This document shows positions 23,935 through 33,475 of a stretch of DNA of 64,000 nucleotides, one piece after another. Each line of letters starts with the position of its first letter. Within the stretch, counting starts at the first letter, position 1. The notes under the pieces are model-generated. The model was not told the DNA's origin, did no database searches, and saw only the letters and a program-made list of their open reading frames with translations. The position numbers were made by a program, and so were the translations under genes. Source of the stretch: Jeotgalibacillus marinus. Lineage in GTDB: Bacteria; Bacillota; Bacilli; Bacillales; Jeotgalibacillaceae. The stretch is taken from contig NZ_JBFMIA010000001.1 in NCBI RefSeq assembly GCF_040801915.1, forward strand, positions 434,001 to 498,000. The letters run 5' to 3'.

Positions 23935-24807
23935 TTAACGCTGGCATTTTACACAGTAATGCGAATTTCGTCCACCAATCACAGCTTGTTTTACAATAGA
24001 TCCACATGCTGGACAAGTTTTTCTTCCATACATACGAAGGCGATGCTGCATGCCACCTGCCTCGCCGTTAACATTGCGGTAATCAGAAATACTACTGCCA
24101 CCGGCATCAATTCCTTCTTGCAGCACGTCAACAATGTGATGAAATAATTCAGTCTTTTTTTTCATACTCATCCTCACAACGCTTCTTTTCGGGTGCACCT
24201 TGCATCGAAATAGCGCTTCTGTCGCGTAAATATTTCCACAACCTGCGATCACTTGATGGTTCATAATCACTTCTTTAATTGGTTTTCGGTGGAATTTCGG
24301 CACATTCAATCCTGCTAAGAAACGTTCTTCTGCATTTTCATCAAATGGTTCCGGCCCTATTCCATTTAGTGGAGAATGATCGGTTAACTCATTTAAAAAA
24401 CGCAATTCACCAAATCTGCGAATATCGGAATAAACAAGCATCCTCCCGCTCTCAAACTCAAAAATAACATGGACATGAGAGCGAAATTTACTTTCTGTTA
24501 TGCCATCAAGTGAGTCAATGACAAACCAAGCTCCTGTCATTCCTAAATGAGACAAGAGGAAACTTGATTCGCTTTCTTTTTCTATTTCAAATAACAGGTA
24601 TTTACTTCTACGTTCAATACCTTTAATCGTATAGTCAATAATGAGTAGAGTAAACTGCTCAATACTCATTCCTTTGAGTATTGCTTGTTTGCCGAGAGAA
24701 TGAGATTGATGAACCTTTTCTGAGAAAATAACTGCGACAATTTTCTCTCCAATTATATATGGTTCTAGCCCTCGTTTGACGTGTTCAACTTCTGGTAACT
24801 CTGGCAT
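23935..24807 (-). CDS. mutM: Formamidopyrimidine-DNA glycosylase
   Basis: Excises 8-oxoguanine and Fapy lesions, with AP lyase activity. 290 aa, slightly longer than the usual 270-276. N-terminal PELPEVE supplies the catalytic P2 and E3, K at about 59 is in GIERRSKYLLFE, the helix-two-turn-helix has AGCGNIYATEALFR, and a C-terminal zinc finger has CPACGSIVKQ ... HYCVKCQR. 21 bp separate it from polA, so it is co-transcribed with the repair polymerase. Confidence 0.97.
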   Translation of the reverse strand: MPELPEVEHVKRGLEPYIIGEKIVAVIFSEKVHQSHSLGKQAILKGMSIEQFTLLIIDYTIKGIERRSKYLLFEIEKESESSFLLSHLGMTGAWFVIDSLDGITESKFRSHVHVIFEFESGRMLVYSDIRRFGELRFLNELTDHSPLNGIGPEPFDENAEERFLAGLNVPKFHRKPIKEVIMNHQVIAGCGNIYATEALFRCKVHPKRSVVRMSMKKKTELFHHIVDVLQEGIDAGGSSISDYRNVNGEAGGMQHRLRMYGRKTCPACGSIVKQAVIGGRNSHYCVKCQR

Positions 24808-24828
24808 TTATGACACTTCCTTTTTGAC

Positions 24829-27459
24829 TCACTTCGCATCGTACCATGTCTTTCCATAAGAATAATCGACTTTAAGCGGTACAACAAGCTCAACCGCTTG
24901 TTCCATGACTTCTGGCACAATTTCTTGCAGTCGTTCCACTTCCTCTTTTGGGCATTCAAAGATTAATTCATCATGGACTTGTAACAGCATTCTCGTTTCT
25001 AAACCTTCTTCTTCTAATCGAATGGCCATATTGATCATAGCTTTTTTAATAATATCTGCAGCTGTCCCTTGAATCGGGGTATTCATCGCTGTACGTTCAG
25101 CAAATCCTCGCAGGTTGAAATTACGACTTGTGATTTCCGGAATGTATCTGCGACGGTGAAGCAACGTCTCAACATATCCTTTTTGTTTCGCATCTTTCAC
25201 AATGTCATCCATGTATTCCTTCACTTTTGGATAGCTAGCAAGGTAGCGCTTGATAAATTCAGCTGCTTCTTTCCGAGGAATATCTAAGCTTTGCGAGAGT
25301 CCATAATCACTTATGCCATACACGATACCAAAGTTGACAGCCTTAGCATGTCTGCGCATGGCAGATGTTACTTCCATCTCTTTAACCCCGAACACATCCA
25401 TCGCAGTATTTGTATGAATATCAAGGTCATTATTAAAAGCAGTAATCAGTCCCTCATCACCTGAAATATGGGCAAGTACACGTAACTCAATTTGAGAGTA
25501 ATCCGCTGCGAACATAATCCAGTCTTTATTAGAAGGAATGAAAGCTTGACGAATTTTGCGTCCTTCTTCCAAACGAATGGGGATGTTTTGAAGGTTTGGA
25601 TCAATCGAGCTTAATCTTCCCGTTTGCGTTAACACTTGATTATAACGTGTGTGAATTTTGTTTGTTTCTTTATTTACCACCTTTAACAATCCTTCAATGT
25701 AGGTGGACTGTAATTTACCAAGCTGGCGAAAATGAAGAATATATTCAATAATTTCATGGTCTGGTTGTAATTTTTCAAGTACATCTGCTGATGTTGAATA
25801 GCCAGTCTTCGTTTTCTTGACTACTGGCAATCCTAACTTTTCAAATAAAATGACGCCAAGTTGTTTCGGTGAATTTATATTAAATTTCTCACCAGCAATA
25901 CGATGAATGCTTTCTTCAATATCAGCAAGCTTTGATTTTAATTCTTCGCCCATTTCTTTTAAACGATCAACGTCAACTAAAACACCTTTACCTTCCATAT
26001 CTGCAAGGACTTGCGCTAGAGGAAATTCAAGCTCTTCAAACAAGGTAAACTGTTCGTTTTTCTCAAGCTCTGTTATACAAATGGATTGTATGGTGCCTAT
26101 CGCAGCTGCTTTACGCGCGATGTGTTCTCCAATAATCTCATCACTCGGCACGCTTTTTTTCGCACCTTTTCCATAAATGGATTCATCGGATTGGACCGTG
26201 TCTGCACCATGACGTTTGGCAATAGAAGCAAAATCGTCTGCTACTTCGGATGCGTCAATGACATATGACGCGACAAGCAAATCAAAGTCAACACCTCGTA
26301 AGTCCATTCCGAGCCGTCCAAATGCTACGATCGATTGCTTAGCATCATACACTGATTTCTTTATAGAGTCATCTTCAATCCATGTTTTAAATAAAGATGA
26401 CTGCTCGGCAACATCCACTGGAATAAAATAAGTACCCTCGTCATGATGAAGTCCGATTCCTAAAATATCTGCCGTATGATAATTAACACCAAACAGTTCT
26501 ATATGAAGTTCTGCTTGAGCAGGGAGCATGGATTTGTCGATATCCGTTACATGATGCCATTTCACATCTTTCAGTTCGACCGCATCTTCTGCCTTACCGC
26601 CTCCTAACTTATCTAATAACGAGTTAAATGCGAGCTCTTTATAAAGTGAGCGAAGCTTTTCTTCATCTGGCTCTCTTCTTTCAAGATCTTCAAGCGCCAC
26701 TTCAACAGGTGCAACACGTGTGATTGTTACAAGTTCTTTACTCAATTTTGCTTGATCTTTAAATTCTGTGAGCTTCTCTTTTAACTTCGCACCTCTTACT
26801 TCGTCTACAGAATCCAAAATGGTTTCGAGTGTACCAAACTGCTTTAACAATTTGATCGCTGTTTTTTCCCCAACACCAGGTACGCCTGGAATGTTATCGG
26901 AGGAGTCTCCCATTAAGCCCTTCATATCAATGATCTGATCGGGTGTTAGTCCATATTTTTCTTTTATATGATCAGGTGTATACGATTCCATATCCGTAAT
27001 GCCTCTGCGCGTAATTTCAATACGGGTTTTATCGGAAGAAAGCTGTGTCATATCTTTATCACCGGAAATGACGACCACATCAAATCCTTTTTTCTCAGCC
27101 TGAAGAGATAGCGTACCGATAATATCATCTGCTTCATATTGATCAAGCTCATAATGATCAATCGAGTAGGCTTTTAAAAGGTCACGAATAAATGGAAATT
27201 GCTCAGATAGCTCAGAAGGCGTTTTTTGACGTCCACCTTTGTATTCAGAAAATGTTTTATGCCTGAATGTTGTTTTTCCTGCATCAAACGCAACGAGCAC
27301 ATGGCTCGGTTTTTCATCTTCAAGCACTTTCATTAGCATGGTAGTAAAGCCTAAAATAGCATTTGTATGTACACCTTTATCATTATTTAAAAGTGGTAGT
27401 GCAAAAAAAGCGCGATAAGCAATACTGTTCCCATCAATCAACATGAGTTTTTTACTCAA
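24829..27459 (-). CDS. polA: DNA polymerase I
   Basis: Repair and Okazaki-fragment polymerase, 876 aa. Residues 1-290 are the 5'-3' nuclease (DGNSIAYRAFFALP, AFDAGKTTFRH, GDKDMTQL, VPGVGEKTAIKLL). Residues 300-465 are the exonuclease fold, without the DEDD proofreading residues (AELHIELFGV where DIET would be), as in other Bacillus PolA. Residues 466-876 are the polymerase: motif A ADYSQIELRVLAHISGD, motif B RHAKAVNFGIVYGIS, motif C LLQVHDELIFE. Start TTG at 27459 with GGGGGA. First gene of polA-mutM-coaE. Confidence 0.97.
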   Translation of the reverse strand: MSKKLMLIDGNSIAYRAFFALPLLNNDKGVHTNAILGFTTMLMKVLEDEKPSHVLVAFDAGKTTFRHKTFSEYKGGRQKTPSELSEQFPFIRDLLKAYSIDHYELDQYEADDIIGTLSLQAEKKGFDVVVISGDKDMTQLSSDKTRIEITRRGITDMESYTPDHIKEKYGLTPDQIIDMKGLMGDSSDNIPGVPGVGEKTAIKLLKQFGTLETILDSVDEVRGAKLKEKLTEFKDQAKLSKELVTITRVAPVEVALEDLERREPDEEKLRSLYKELAFNSLLDKLGGGKAEDAVELKDVKWHHVTDIDKSMLPAQAELHIELFGVNYHTADILGIGLHHDEGTYFIPVDVAEQSSLFKTWIEDDSIKKSVYDAKQSIVAFGRLGMDLRGVDFDLLVASYVIDASEVADDFASIAKRHGADTVQSDESIYGKGAKKSVPSDEIIGEHIARKAAAIGTIQSICITELEKNEQFTLFEELEFPLAQVLADMEGKGVLVDVDRLKEMGEELKSKLADIEESIHRIAGEKFNINSPKQLGVILFEKLGLPVVKKTKTGYSTSADVLEKLQPDHEIIEYILHFRQLGKLQSTYIEGLLKVVNKETNKIHTRYNQVLTQTGRLSSIDPNLQNIPIRLEEGRKIRQAFIPSNKDWIMFAADYSQIELRVLAHISGDEGLITAFNNDLDIHTNTAMDVFGVKEMEVTSAMRRHAKAVNFGIVYGISDYGLSQSLDIPRKEAAEFIKRYLASYPKVKEYMDDIVKDAKQKGYVETLLHRRRYIPEITSRNFNLRGFAERTAMNTPIQGTAADIIKKAMINMAIRLEEEGLETRMLLQVHDELIFECPKEEVERLQEIVPEVMEQAVELVVPLKVDYSYGKTWYDAK

Positions 27460-27582
27460 AATAAATCCCCCTTATAGGTTGCATTCGCTGGCAAAGATCT
27501 ATCCAAAGCAGCTTGCACATCTAGGAATAACCTCTTTTAGCTAGCTGCATTTCTTTTGTGTCATTCTTGCCTAAATGAAATA

Positions 27583-27634
27583 CCGTTGTTCCTCTCTCAT
27601 TTTAGCATGACCAAAATGAAAGAGAAAACAACGG
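27583..27634. terminator. Long hairpin after hflC
   Basis: Arms 27583-27603 and 27613-27634 pair over about 20 bp with a small internal mismatch (CCT/AAA). It lies 30 bp after the hflC stop; the T tract is poor, so termination is likely but imperfect. Confidence 0.6.
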
Positions 27635-27663
27635 CACTAGTTATTCTTATATTTAGCTGCCTC

Positions 27664-28620
27664 TTACTCTAAATAGCCTGAAAGTAAGCTGGCATATGGT
27701 GAATCGGACGGAAGAATGATCATTGTTTTATCATCAATTGTTGTTTTGTACGATTCGAGTGTTCTAAATAGCTCATAAAATTCTGGGTCTTTCGAGAAAG
27801 ATTCATTGTATGCACTCGCTGCCTCTGCTTCACCTTCTGCTCGAATAACATCCGCATCAGCTTTTGCTGTTGCAAGCAGTTCTTGTACTTCACGGTCTGT
27901 TTGGGCTTCAATACGATTTTTATTCGCATCCCCAGTCGATAAGTATTCTTGAGCTGTCGATTGACGTTCAGAGATCATTCGAGTGAAAACGGATTGTTCA
28001 TTTTCTTCAGGTAAGTCTGTCCGCCTCATTCGAACATCTACTACACGAACGCCAAATTCTTCTTGTTCAAGGAGCGTGTTCACTCGCTCTGTCACACGAT
28101 CATTTAAACTACCACGTGATGATTTTTCATCGTTAATAATTTCATCATAATCAAGTTGCCCTAGCTCAGATCGAACAACAGAGTAAATGTACTCTTCCAT
28201 TCGAGATTCAGCATTGATCATTGTTCCAGCATTAGATATCATATTTTTTGGATCCGTAATTTGCCAAACAGAATAGTTATCTATGATAATTCTTTTTTTG
28301 TCTTTCGTATTAATCTCAGCTTCAGTCACATCATAAGTCATTTGATATTTAGGGAGCATTGTAACTGATTGAACAAATGGAATTTTCCAGTTTAGTCCTG
28401 GTTCTTCTACTATTCTAACAACTTCTCCAAATTGACGGATTACGCGGTATTCTCCTTCTTTTACGATAAATGTGTTCAACAGCACAATAATAAGCAACGC
28501 AATCAAAATGATTAAGATTGTTCCAATTTTGGTGTACTTGCGCCACTCCATCGCGACTGTTGATCCTTTGGATTTACTAAAGTCAAAGATCTTTCCATTT
28601 GGCGTTTTTTCATCACTCAT
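27664..28620 (-). CDS. hflC: HflC-type SPFH/prohibitin membrane protein
   Basis: Partner of HflK in a membrane complex that in other bacteria modulates the FtsH protease. 318 aa: short cytoplasmic tail, one membrane helix (about 30-52), then the SPFH/band-7 domain (EGEYRVIRQFGEVVRIVEEPGLNWKIP split over the chain) and a coiled-coil region (AKADADVIRAEGEAEAASAY). It overlaps hflK by 4 bp (ATGA). B. subtilis has no such pair at this locus. Confidence 0.92.
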   Translation of the reverse strand: MSDEKTPNGKIFDFSKSKGSTVAMEWRKYTKIGTILIILIALLIIVLLNTFIVKEGEYRVIRQFGEVVRIVEEPGLNWKIPFVQSVTMLPKYQMTYDVTEAEINTKDKKRIIIDNYSVWQITDPKNMISNAGTMINAESRMEEYIYSVVRSELGQLDYDEIINDEKSSRGSLNDRVTERVNTLLEQEEFGVRVVDVRMRRTDLPEENEQSVFTRMISERQSTAQEYLSTGDANKNRIEAQTDREVQELLATAKADADVIRAEGEAEAASAYNESFSKDPEFYELFRTLESYKTTIDDKTMIILPSDSPYASLLSGYLE

Positions 28621-29591
28621 GATTGACCATCCTCACTCTCTTGCTCTTCTGTTGGTACTGGTGGTTGTTGTTCGCGCTCAAGTGGATTTAATGGTAAATA
28701 TTTAAGTGTGCCTCCATCGTCATTCATAATGTACACTTCAGCATTAGGTAGTACTTCTTCTAACGTTTCTAGTATAAGACGTTGACGTGTCACATCAGGG
28801 TTGGTTTGATACTCAGCATACAGCTTGTCGAAAATCGCAACATCTCCACGCGCTTGTTCAATACGAGCTGCTTTTTCTCCTTCGGCACGCAACTTAATTG
28901 CATCTTCTTCCCCTTGTGCTTCATTCAATTTTTGATTTCGATACTTCTCTGCTTCATTTTCTTTTGTATTCATCGTTTCACGTGCATCCGTTACATCAGT
29001 AAAAGCTTGACGAACTTCTTCGTTTGGCAATTCTACATCTTGCAACTGAACAGCTTGAACAGAAATACCAATACTATATTTCTCAATGAGTGAAGAAAGT
29101 AACTCTCTTACTTCGTCTTCAATTTCAGCTTTCCCAGTTGTTAAGGCAGCATCGATAGTTGAACTCCCGATAATACTTCTGATCGAAGCAGATGTAGCAT
29201 CATACAGGATACTTTCTGGATCCTCTGAGTTAAATAAGTAATCTCGTGGTTCAGTAATTTTCCATTGCACGACAAGATCGGCTAACGCAATATTTTCGTC
29301 ACCTGTAATCATTCTTGTTTCTTTAGGAAATGATTCGATTTCTCCATCTTTTTGGTCATAACCAAACTGCAAACTAAATGTTTCTTTTGATAAAATTTCA
29401 ACCTGCTGAATCGGCCACGGTAGTTTAAACTTTAGACCTGACTCTGTAATGGTTTCATTCGCTTCACCAAATGTTAGTACTAAGGCCTGTTCTGATTCAT
29501 CAACGGTGTACCAGGATGTAAACAAAACAACTAATAATAGCGCAGAACCGATGACAATCCCTACACCTGTTAAAATTCTTCTCACACTCAT
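28617..29591 (-). CDS. hflK: HflK-type SPFH/prohibitin membrane protein
   Basis: 324 aa with an N-terminal membrane helix (about 8-28), the band-7 domain starting at TVDESEQALVLTFGE, the GISVQAVQLQDVELPNEEVR segment typical of HflK, and a coiled coil with NEAQGEEDAIKLRAEGEKAA. The Pro/Gln/Glu-rich tail is hydrophilic. Start ATG at 29591 with AAAGGAAG. Two-gene operon with hflC, placed between polA and phoR. Confidence 0.92.
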   Translation of the reverse strand: MSVRRILTGVGIVIGSALLLVVLFTSWYTVDESEQALVLTFGEANETITESGLKFKLPWPIQQVEILSKETFSLQFGYDQKDGEIESFPKETRMITGDENIALADLVVQWKITEPRDYLFNSEDPESILYDATSASIRSIIGSSTIDAALTTGKAEIEDEVRELLSSLIEKYSIGISVQAVQLQDVELPNEEVRQAFTDVTDARETMNTKENEAEKYRNQKLNEAQGEEDAIKLRAEGEKAARIEQARGDVAIFDKLYAEYQTNPDVTRQRLILETLEEVLPNAEVYIMNDDGGTLKYLPLNPLEREQQPPVPTEEQESEDGQS

Positions 29592-29901
29592 ATCGATCTT
29601 CCTTTCAAAAAAATTCTTCTCCTCTCTTACGGTGTAAAAAAGGAAAAGTTTCAGATATATTTCAACTTCATTTCAAAAAGCAACAGTATCAGTTAAACAC
29701 GTATTAAAGGCCGTGGTGTATAAAGTGACAAATGTGACTAGTGAGGAAAGTGAAAAAAAATGTATAAGGCCCGCTCGAAGGAGAACCTTGACTACTATAT
29801 TTCCTAAACAATGAAAAAAGACGTAAACGAAGTCTATTCACGTCGCTTTTCTCAAACTAGCGGGTGAAGGGGGTTCACTTAGTGCCTTATAATTGAACTC
29901 A
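29592..29901. other. Gap between hflK and phoR
   Basis: Must hold the hflKC promoter. A 5-bp stem hairpin with extended pairing at 29820-29844 (GACGT/ACGTC, T run on the minus strand) is the likely phoPR terminator. Nothing else recognised. Confidence 0.5.
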
Positions 29902-31665
29902 TTACATCCGATTTTTAATGTTTTTGGGCAATGAGATGTCAAAAGCAGTTCCTTCATCTGGTGTACTTTCGACCGTTATCTCTCCTGCGTGTACTTCGAT
30001 AATGTGTTTCACAATCGCAAGACCAAGACCTGTTCCACCGGAATTTCGACTTCTCGCTTTATCGACACGATAAAAACGTTCGAAAATTCGAGGGATTTCT
30101 TGCTCGTCCATTCCAATGCCATCATCTTCAACTCGTATCAGCACACGGTCTTCCTCATCTTGTAACAAGACTCTAATTTCACCATTAGGCTGTGAATATG
30201 TCATCGCATTACTCACTAAGTTGATAAATACTTGTTTTAACCTGTCTTGATCTCCTTCAATAAAGCTTTGATCACTTCCTAAAAGAGAAATCGTCATTCC
30301 TTTTTGCGACGCTTTTTGCTCCATCATCGTCTTAACTTCTTGAAGAAGTACGCGCAAATCCATTGTAGAAATATTGAGTTTAAATCCTTGTTGCTCAACT
30401 TTTGATAATTCAAGTAAATCTTGAATTAGCGCCTGCAATCGATCGCTTTCTTTTAAAATAATCGATAGGAAAGAATGTAGTGCCTTTTCATCAGCCATTG
30501 CCCCATCCAACAAGGTTTCTGTAAATCCTTTGATAGACGTGATCGGCGTTTTAACTTCATGCGACACGTTGGCCACAAAATCTTTCCTCATTTGTTCAAG
30601 CATTTTTAATTCAGATATGTCGTGAAAAACTAGAATAATTCCTCGCCAAGCGCTGCCTTTACCAATGATTGGCGCACCATACACTTCTAAGTGTCGTTGA
30701 TCATAGGAAGCTGATAAATGCAGTTGTCTACGCACTCGCTGTTCTGTCATAAACACTTCTTCAGCAAGTTGTTGAACTTTTTCTTCAGAAAAAATATCTA
30801 CATAACGCTCATTCAATACATCATCAATTTTCATATGGAAGAAATCTAAAAATGGACGATTGACCAAAACAATATACCCTTGACGATCAATCATAATCAG
30901 TCCGCTTCCCATATTTTCAATCAACGTTTGAAGACGATCTTGTTGAATCGTTTGACTATTGATCATTTCTTGCAAATTCCTAGCCAAAATGTTAATTGCA
31001 TTACTAAGCTTCCCTGATTCATCCACACGATCTTCATACGTTCTTGCACGATAATTTCCCTTTGCAAGCTCAATCGCAACTTTTGTCGCTGAATCAATTG
31101 GTTTTGTATATCGATTTGTAATTTTTGAACCTATTAAGATAATGATGAGCAGAGCAAGCCCTAACGTAATAGATAGAATAATCCATATTTGTCGATATAC
31201 ATCTTTTAGCTCATCAAAAGTTGTACCGATTACGACAACCCCTGTAGTATCACCTATCGTAATTCCTTGAGCATAATAAATGATGTCCTCTTCCACTTGA
31301 TAGCGTGAAATAACATCACTTTGATTTAATTGATCTTCTTGTATCGTTTCAATCATTTCTTCATGACGCTCGATTAACCCGTTATTCTCACTGTCATAGA
31401 CCGTCGTATCTTGTTCGTCTAAAATGGTAATTCGCATATCTAAAACATCGCTAATTTCATCAAATTGTGAGGTAGAAATCTCCTGAAGAGAAGATTGTTG
31501 TTCTACTTGGCTCACAATAATTGACACTTCTTTTTCAAACCTAGACTGTAGGGCATTTGGGTAATACGATTTAAATAGTTCACCAATTAGTACCCCAAGC
31601 CCAATCAGTACTAATAAGATAAGCGAAATTAACGCGAATAAGAGTTGCGTCCGAAAACTAGTCAT
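29902..31665 (-). CDS. phoR: Phosphate-sensing histidine kinase PhoR
   Basis: Membrane sensor kinase of the phosphate-starvation response, about 587 aa. A membrane helix (about 8-30), an extracytoplasmic domain to about 160, a second helix (163-185), HAMP (about 186-238), a PAS domain (about 250-350, MGSGLIMIDRQGYIVLVNRP), HisKA with the phospho-His in FVANVSHEVKTPITSIKGF, then HATPase with INLVSNAMTYS, VEDDGIGMDEQEIPRIFERF and GGTGLGLAIVKH. An upstream GTG (31671) is in frame, but ATG at 31665 has better spacing from AAAGGAG. It directly follows phoP. Confidence 0.95.
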   Translation of the reverse strand: MTSFRTQLLFALISLILLVLIGLGVLIGELFKSYYPNALQSRFEKEVSIIVSQVEQQSSLQEISTSQFDEISDVLDMRITILDEQDTTVYDSENNGLIERHEEMIETIQEDQLNQSDVISRYQVEEDIIYYAQGITIGDTTGVVVIGTTFDELKDVYRQIWIILSITLGLALLIIILIGSKITNRYTKPIDSATKVAIELAKGNYRARTYEDRVDESGKLSNAINILARNLQEMINSQTIQQDRLQTLIENMGSGLIMIDRQGYIVLVNRPFLDFFHMKIDDVLNERYVDIFSEEKVQQLAEEVFMTEQRVRRQLHLSASYDQRHLEVYGAPIIGKGSAWRGIILVFHDISELKMLEQMRKDFVANVSHEVKTPITSIKGFTETLLDGAMADEKALHSFLSIILKESDRLQALIQDLLELSKVEQQGFKLNISTMDLRVLLQEVKTMMEQKASQKGMTISLLGSDQSFIEGDQDRLKQVFINLVSNAMTYSQPNGEIRVLLQDEEDRVLIRVEDDGIGMDEQEIPRIFERFYRVDKARSRNSGGTGLGLAIVKHIIEVHAGEITVESTPDEGTAFDISLPKNIKNRM

Positions 31666-31667
31666 CC

Positions 31668-32381
31668 TCACTCTCCTTTAGGCTTCTCCATTTTATAGCC
31701 AAGCCCTCTGATCGTTTTTATGTAAAGAGGTTTTTTCGTGTTTTCTTCGATTTTTTCGCGCAAATGACTAATATGAACGTCAACAATTCGCGTACCACCT
31801 GCAAAATCATAGTTCCATACAGTTTGCAGCAACTGATCACGGGTTAAAACGCGCCCTTTGTTTTCAATTAAATAGAGCAGTAGCTCAAATTCTTTTGGTG
31901 TTAATTCAAGTAGCGTGTCTCCAAAATAAGCTTCATATTGATCTGGAAATACTCTTACATCTCCTACTGAAAATGACGGTTCTTCATCTTGCACTACTGC
32001 TTTAACTTCAGCTTGTTTCGTTCTTCTTAAAATCGCTTTTGCTCTTGCTACCACTTCACGTGGGCTAAAGGGTTTTGTCATATAGTCGTCAGCACCTAAT
32101 TCAAGGCCAAGTACCTTATCAAACTCATCCCCTTTTGCTGTAAGCATAATAATTGGAATTTGGACGTGCTCTTTGCGCAATTCTTTACAGACTTCAATGC
32201 CATCCATTTTCGGGAGCATTAAATCTAGAACAATTAAATCTGGTCCCTCTTCAAGTGCTTTTTGTTTGCCATCTTCACCATCAAAAGCTGTAATTACCTC
32301 GTAGCCTGCTTGCTCTAGATTATACTTAAGTAACGTTACAATGGATTGTTCGTCATCTACAACCAAAACCTTTTTAGCCAT
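31668..32381 (-). CDS. phoP: Phosphate response regulator PhoP
   Basis: OmpR-family response regulator, 237 aa. The receiver domain has the acidic pair in VLVVDDEQS, phospho-acceptor D in LIVLDLMLPKMDG (about 53), T in IIMLTAKG and K in DYMTKPFSPRE. The winged helix is at about 135-235 (ELTPKEFELLLYLIENKGRV, GTRIVDVHISHLREKIE). The open frame runs 38 codons further up, but ATG at 32381 follows GGAGG and matches the family. Paired with phoR. The upstream TCA operon order matches B. subtilis apart from the MaoC-like insertion. Confidence 0.97.
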   Translation of the reverse strand: MAKKVLVVDDEQSIVTLLKYNLEQAGYEVITAFDGEDGKQKALEEGPDLIVLDLMLPKMDGIEVCKELRKEHVQIPIIMLTAKGDEFDKVLGLELGADDYMTKPFSPREVVARAKAILRRTKQAEVKAVVQDEEPSFSVGDVRVFPDQYEAYFGDTLLELTPKEFELLLYLIENKGRVLTRDQLLQTVWNYDFAGGTRIVDVHISHLREKIEENTKKPLYIKTIRGLGYKMEKPKGE

Positions 32382-32475
32382 GTCATACCTCCAGGTTCTA
32401 TAGTAAACCTCTGTGTTCATCCAGTAATTCACTTTTATTATAGTATAGAACAGGACAGCATGACGATTTAAATAG

Positions 32476-32503
32476 AAAAAAGCGTACCTACGCACGCTTT
32501 TTT
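32476..32503. terminator. Bidirectional terminator upstream of phoP
   Basis: AAAAAAGCGT with ACGCTTTTTT, perfect 10-bp stem and 8-nt loop. Confidence 0.85.
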
Positions 32504-32579
32504 GTCAATTGCCCGACCGAGATCACCTGGTTACTGAGCATTTCTTCTCCCAGTAGAATCAATATGGATTGGCAACAGT

Positions 32580-32625
32580 ACAGTTCAATTGGAGAAGTAC
32601 CTTGCGGTTTCTCCAATTGAACTGT
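32580..32625. repeat. 17-bp perfect inverted repeat
   Basis: ACAGTTCAATTGGAGAA and its exact complement flank a 12-nt loop. No T run follows on either strand, so it is not a classic terminator. Confidence 0.85.
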
Positions 32626-32822
32626 TCGACTCAAAATGAAAACCCTCAGGAAGTGAAGTGAACCCAAAAAGCTAATCACTCGCCTGTAGGTTTTGTGTAT
32701 ATGAAAATAAATGTACAAACACAGAAGCTACTAAAAATCAATCTCACATTGGATTACGTATTTATCCAGCTACATCAATGCTTACTTTCCTAATTTGGTC
32801 TACGAAAGTCGAGTTATTATGG

Positions 32823-33299
32823 TTAGAAATTATCCCTCGCAGAACTTTCCAAACTTTCTAGTCTTTGTGGTGGGCATACTGTTATACTCCCTCTCACCAC
32901 TTCATCGCCCTTGTCATCAACGGCCTTCACAAAAATCTCAACTTGCGACTTAGGTCGATCAATTGATGTTATTTCAAATAAAAATTCAACTGTTGCATAA
33001 TGAGGAAGCGCTTTAGGAAATGACAGTTGTTGAGCCAAAATATGGGATCCAGGTCCAGGTAGATATTTTGACACAGCAGATGTCACAAAACCAGTCAACA
33101 TGATAGCAGGTACAATCGGTTTTTTGTGAAGTGTTTGAGATGCATAGTCATGTTGAATATACAAAGGATTTGCGTCGTTTGTAAGTCCTAAAAATAGCAG
33201 CAAATCTTTATCTTCAATTTTCTCAGTAAGCGTTAATTTCTCCCCAATTGCCATATCTTCAATGTTACGTCCAAGTTTCCTTTTTTTACCCAATAACAT
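32823..33299 (-). CDS. MaoC-like hot-dog fold protein
   Basis: 158 aa, single hot-dog domain of the MaoC/(R)-hydratase type. IGEKLTLTEKIEDKDLLLFLGLTNDANPLYIQHDYA resembles the conserved D-x-N-P-x-H segment, where the catalytic Asp and His normally sit; here DANPLYIQHDY keeps D and H in spacing close to the family. Substrate unknown; hydratase activity is inferred. Start ATG at 33299 with AAGGGGG. The mdh terminator lies upstream, so it has its own promoter. It separates mdh from phoP. Confidence 0.82.
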   Translation of the reverse strand: MLLGKKRKLGRNIEDMAIGEKLTLTEKIEDKDLLLFLGLTNDANPLYIQHDYASQTLHKKPIVPAIMLTGFVTSAVSKYLPGPGSHILAQQLSFPKALPHYATVEFLFEITSIDRPKSQVEIFVKAVDDKGDEVVRGSITVCPPQRLESLESSARDNF

Positions 33300-33382
33300 A
33301 ATGATTCCCCCTTGTTCGCAGTAAACTAAATTTTTAGTTTACTAACCATTTAAGTGTACCATTTTCTACTGTATTTTCAATG

Positions 33383-33419
33383 TAAAAAGGAACCGCCATA
33401 TAAACGGCGATTCCTTTTA
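33383..33419 (-). terminator. Terminator of citZ-icd-mdh
   Basis: Stem AAAAAGGAACCGCC with GGCGATTCCTTTT (one mismatch) followed by TTTTT on the minus strand, about 57 bp after the mdh stop. Confidence 0.9.
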
Positions 33420-33475
33420 GAATATGATTGAGCCAAAAAATGTGGTTAGTCGGATCTGGACAAGCCGCTTGCGCT

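Larger units (their letters stand above)
32382..32822. other. Structured gap between the MaoC-like gene and phoP
   Basis: Contains a perfect 17-bp inverted repeat (32580-32596 with 32609-32625, 12-nt loop) and a 10-bp terminator-like palindrome with A and T runs (32476-32485 with 32494-32503). Below these lies the phoP promoter region, with TATAAT-like sequence near 32440. No convincing protein frame. The arrangement could be the 3' end of the MaoC-like transcript or an independent small RNA. Confidence 0.5.

Noticed and set aside
32488..32718. 76-codon minus-strand frame upstream of phoP
   Set aside because: It runs through the 17-bp inverted repeat and the terminator and has no ribosome site.
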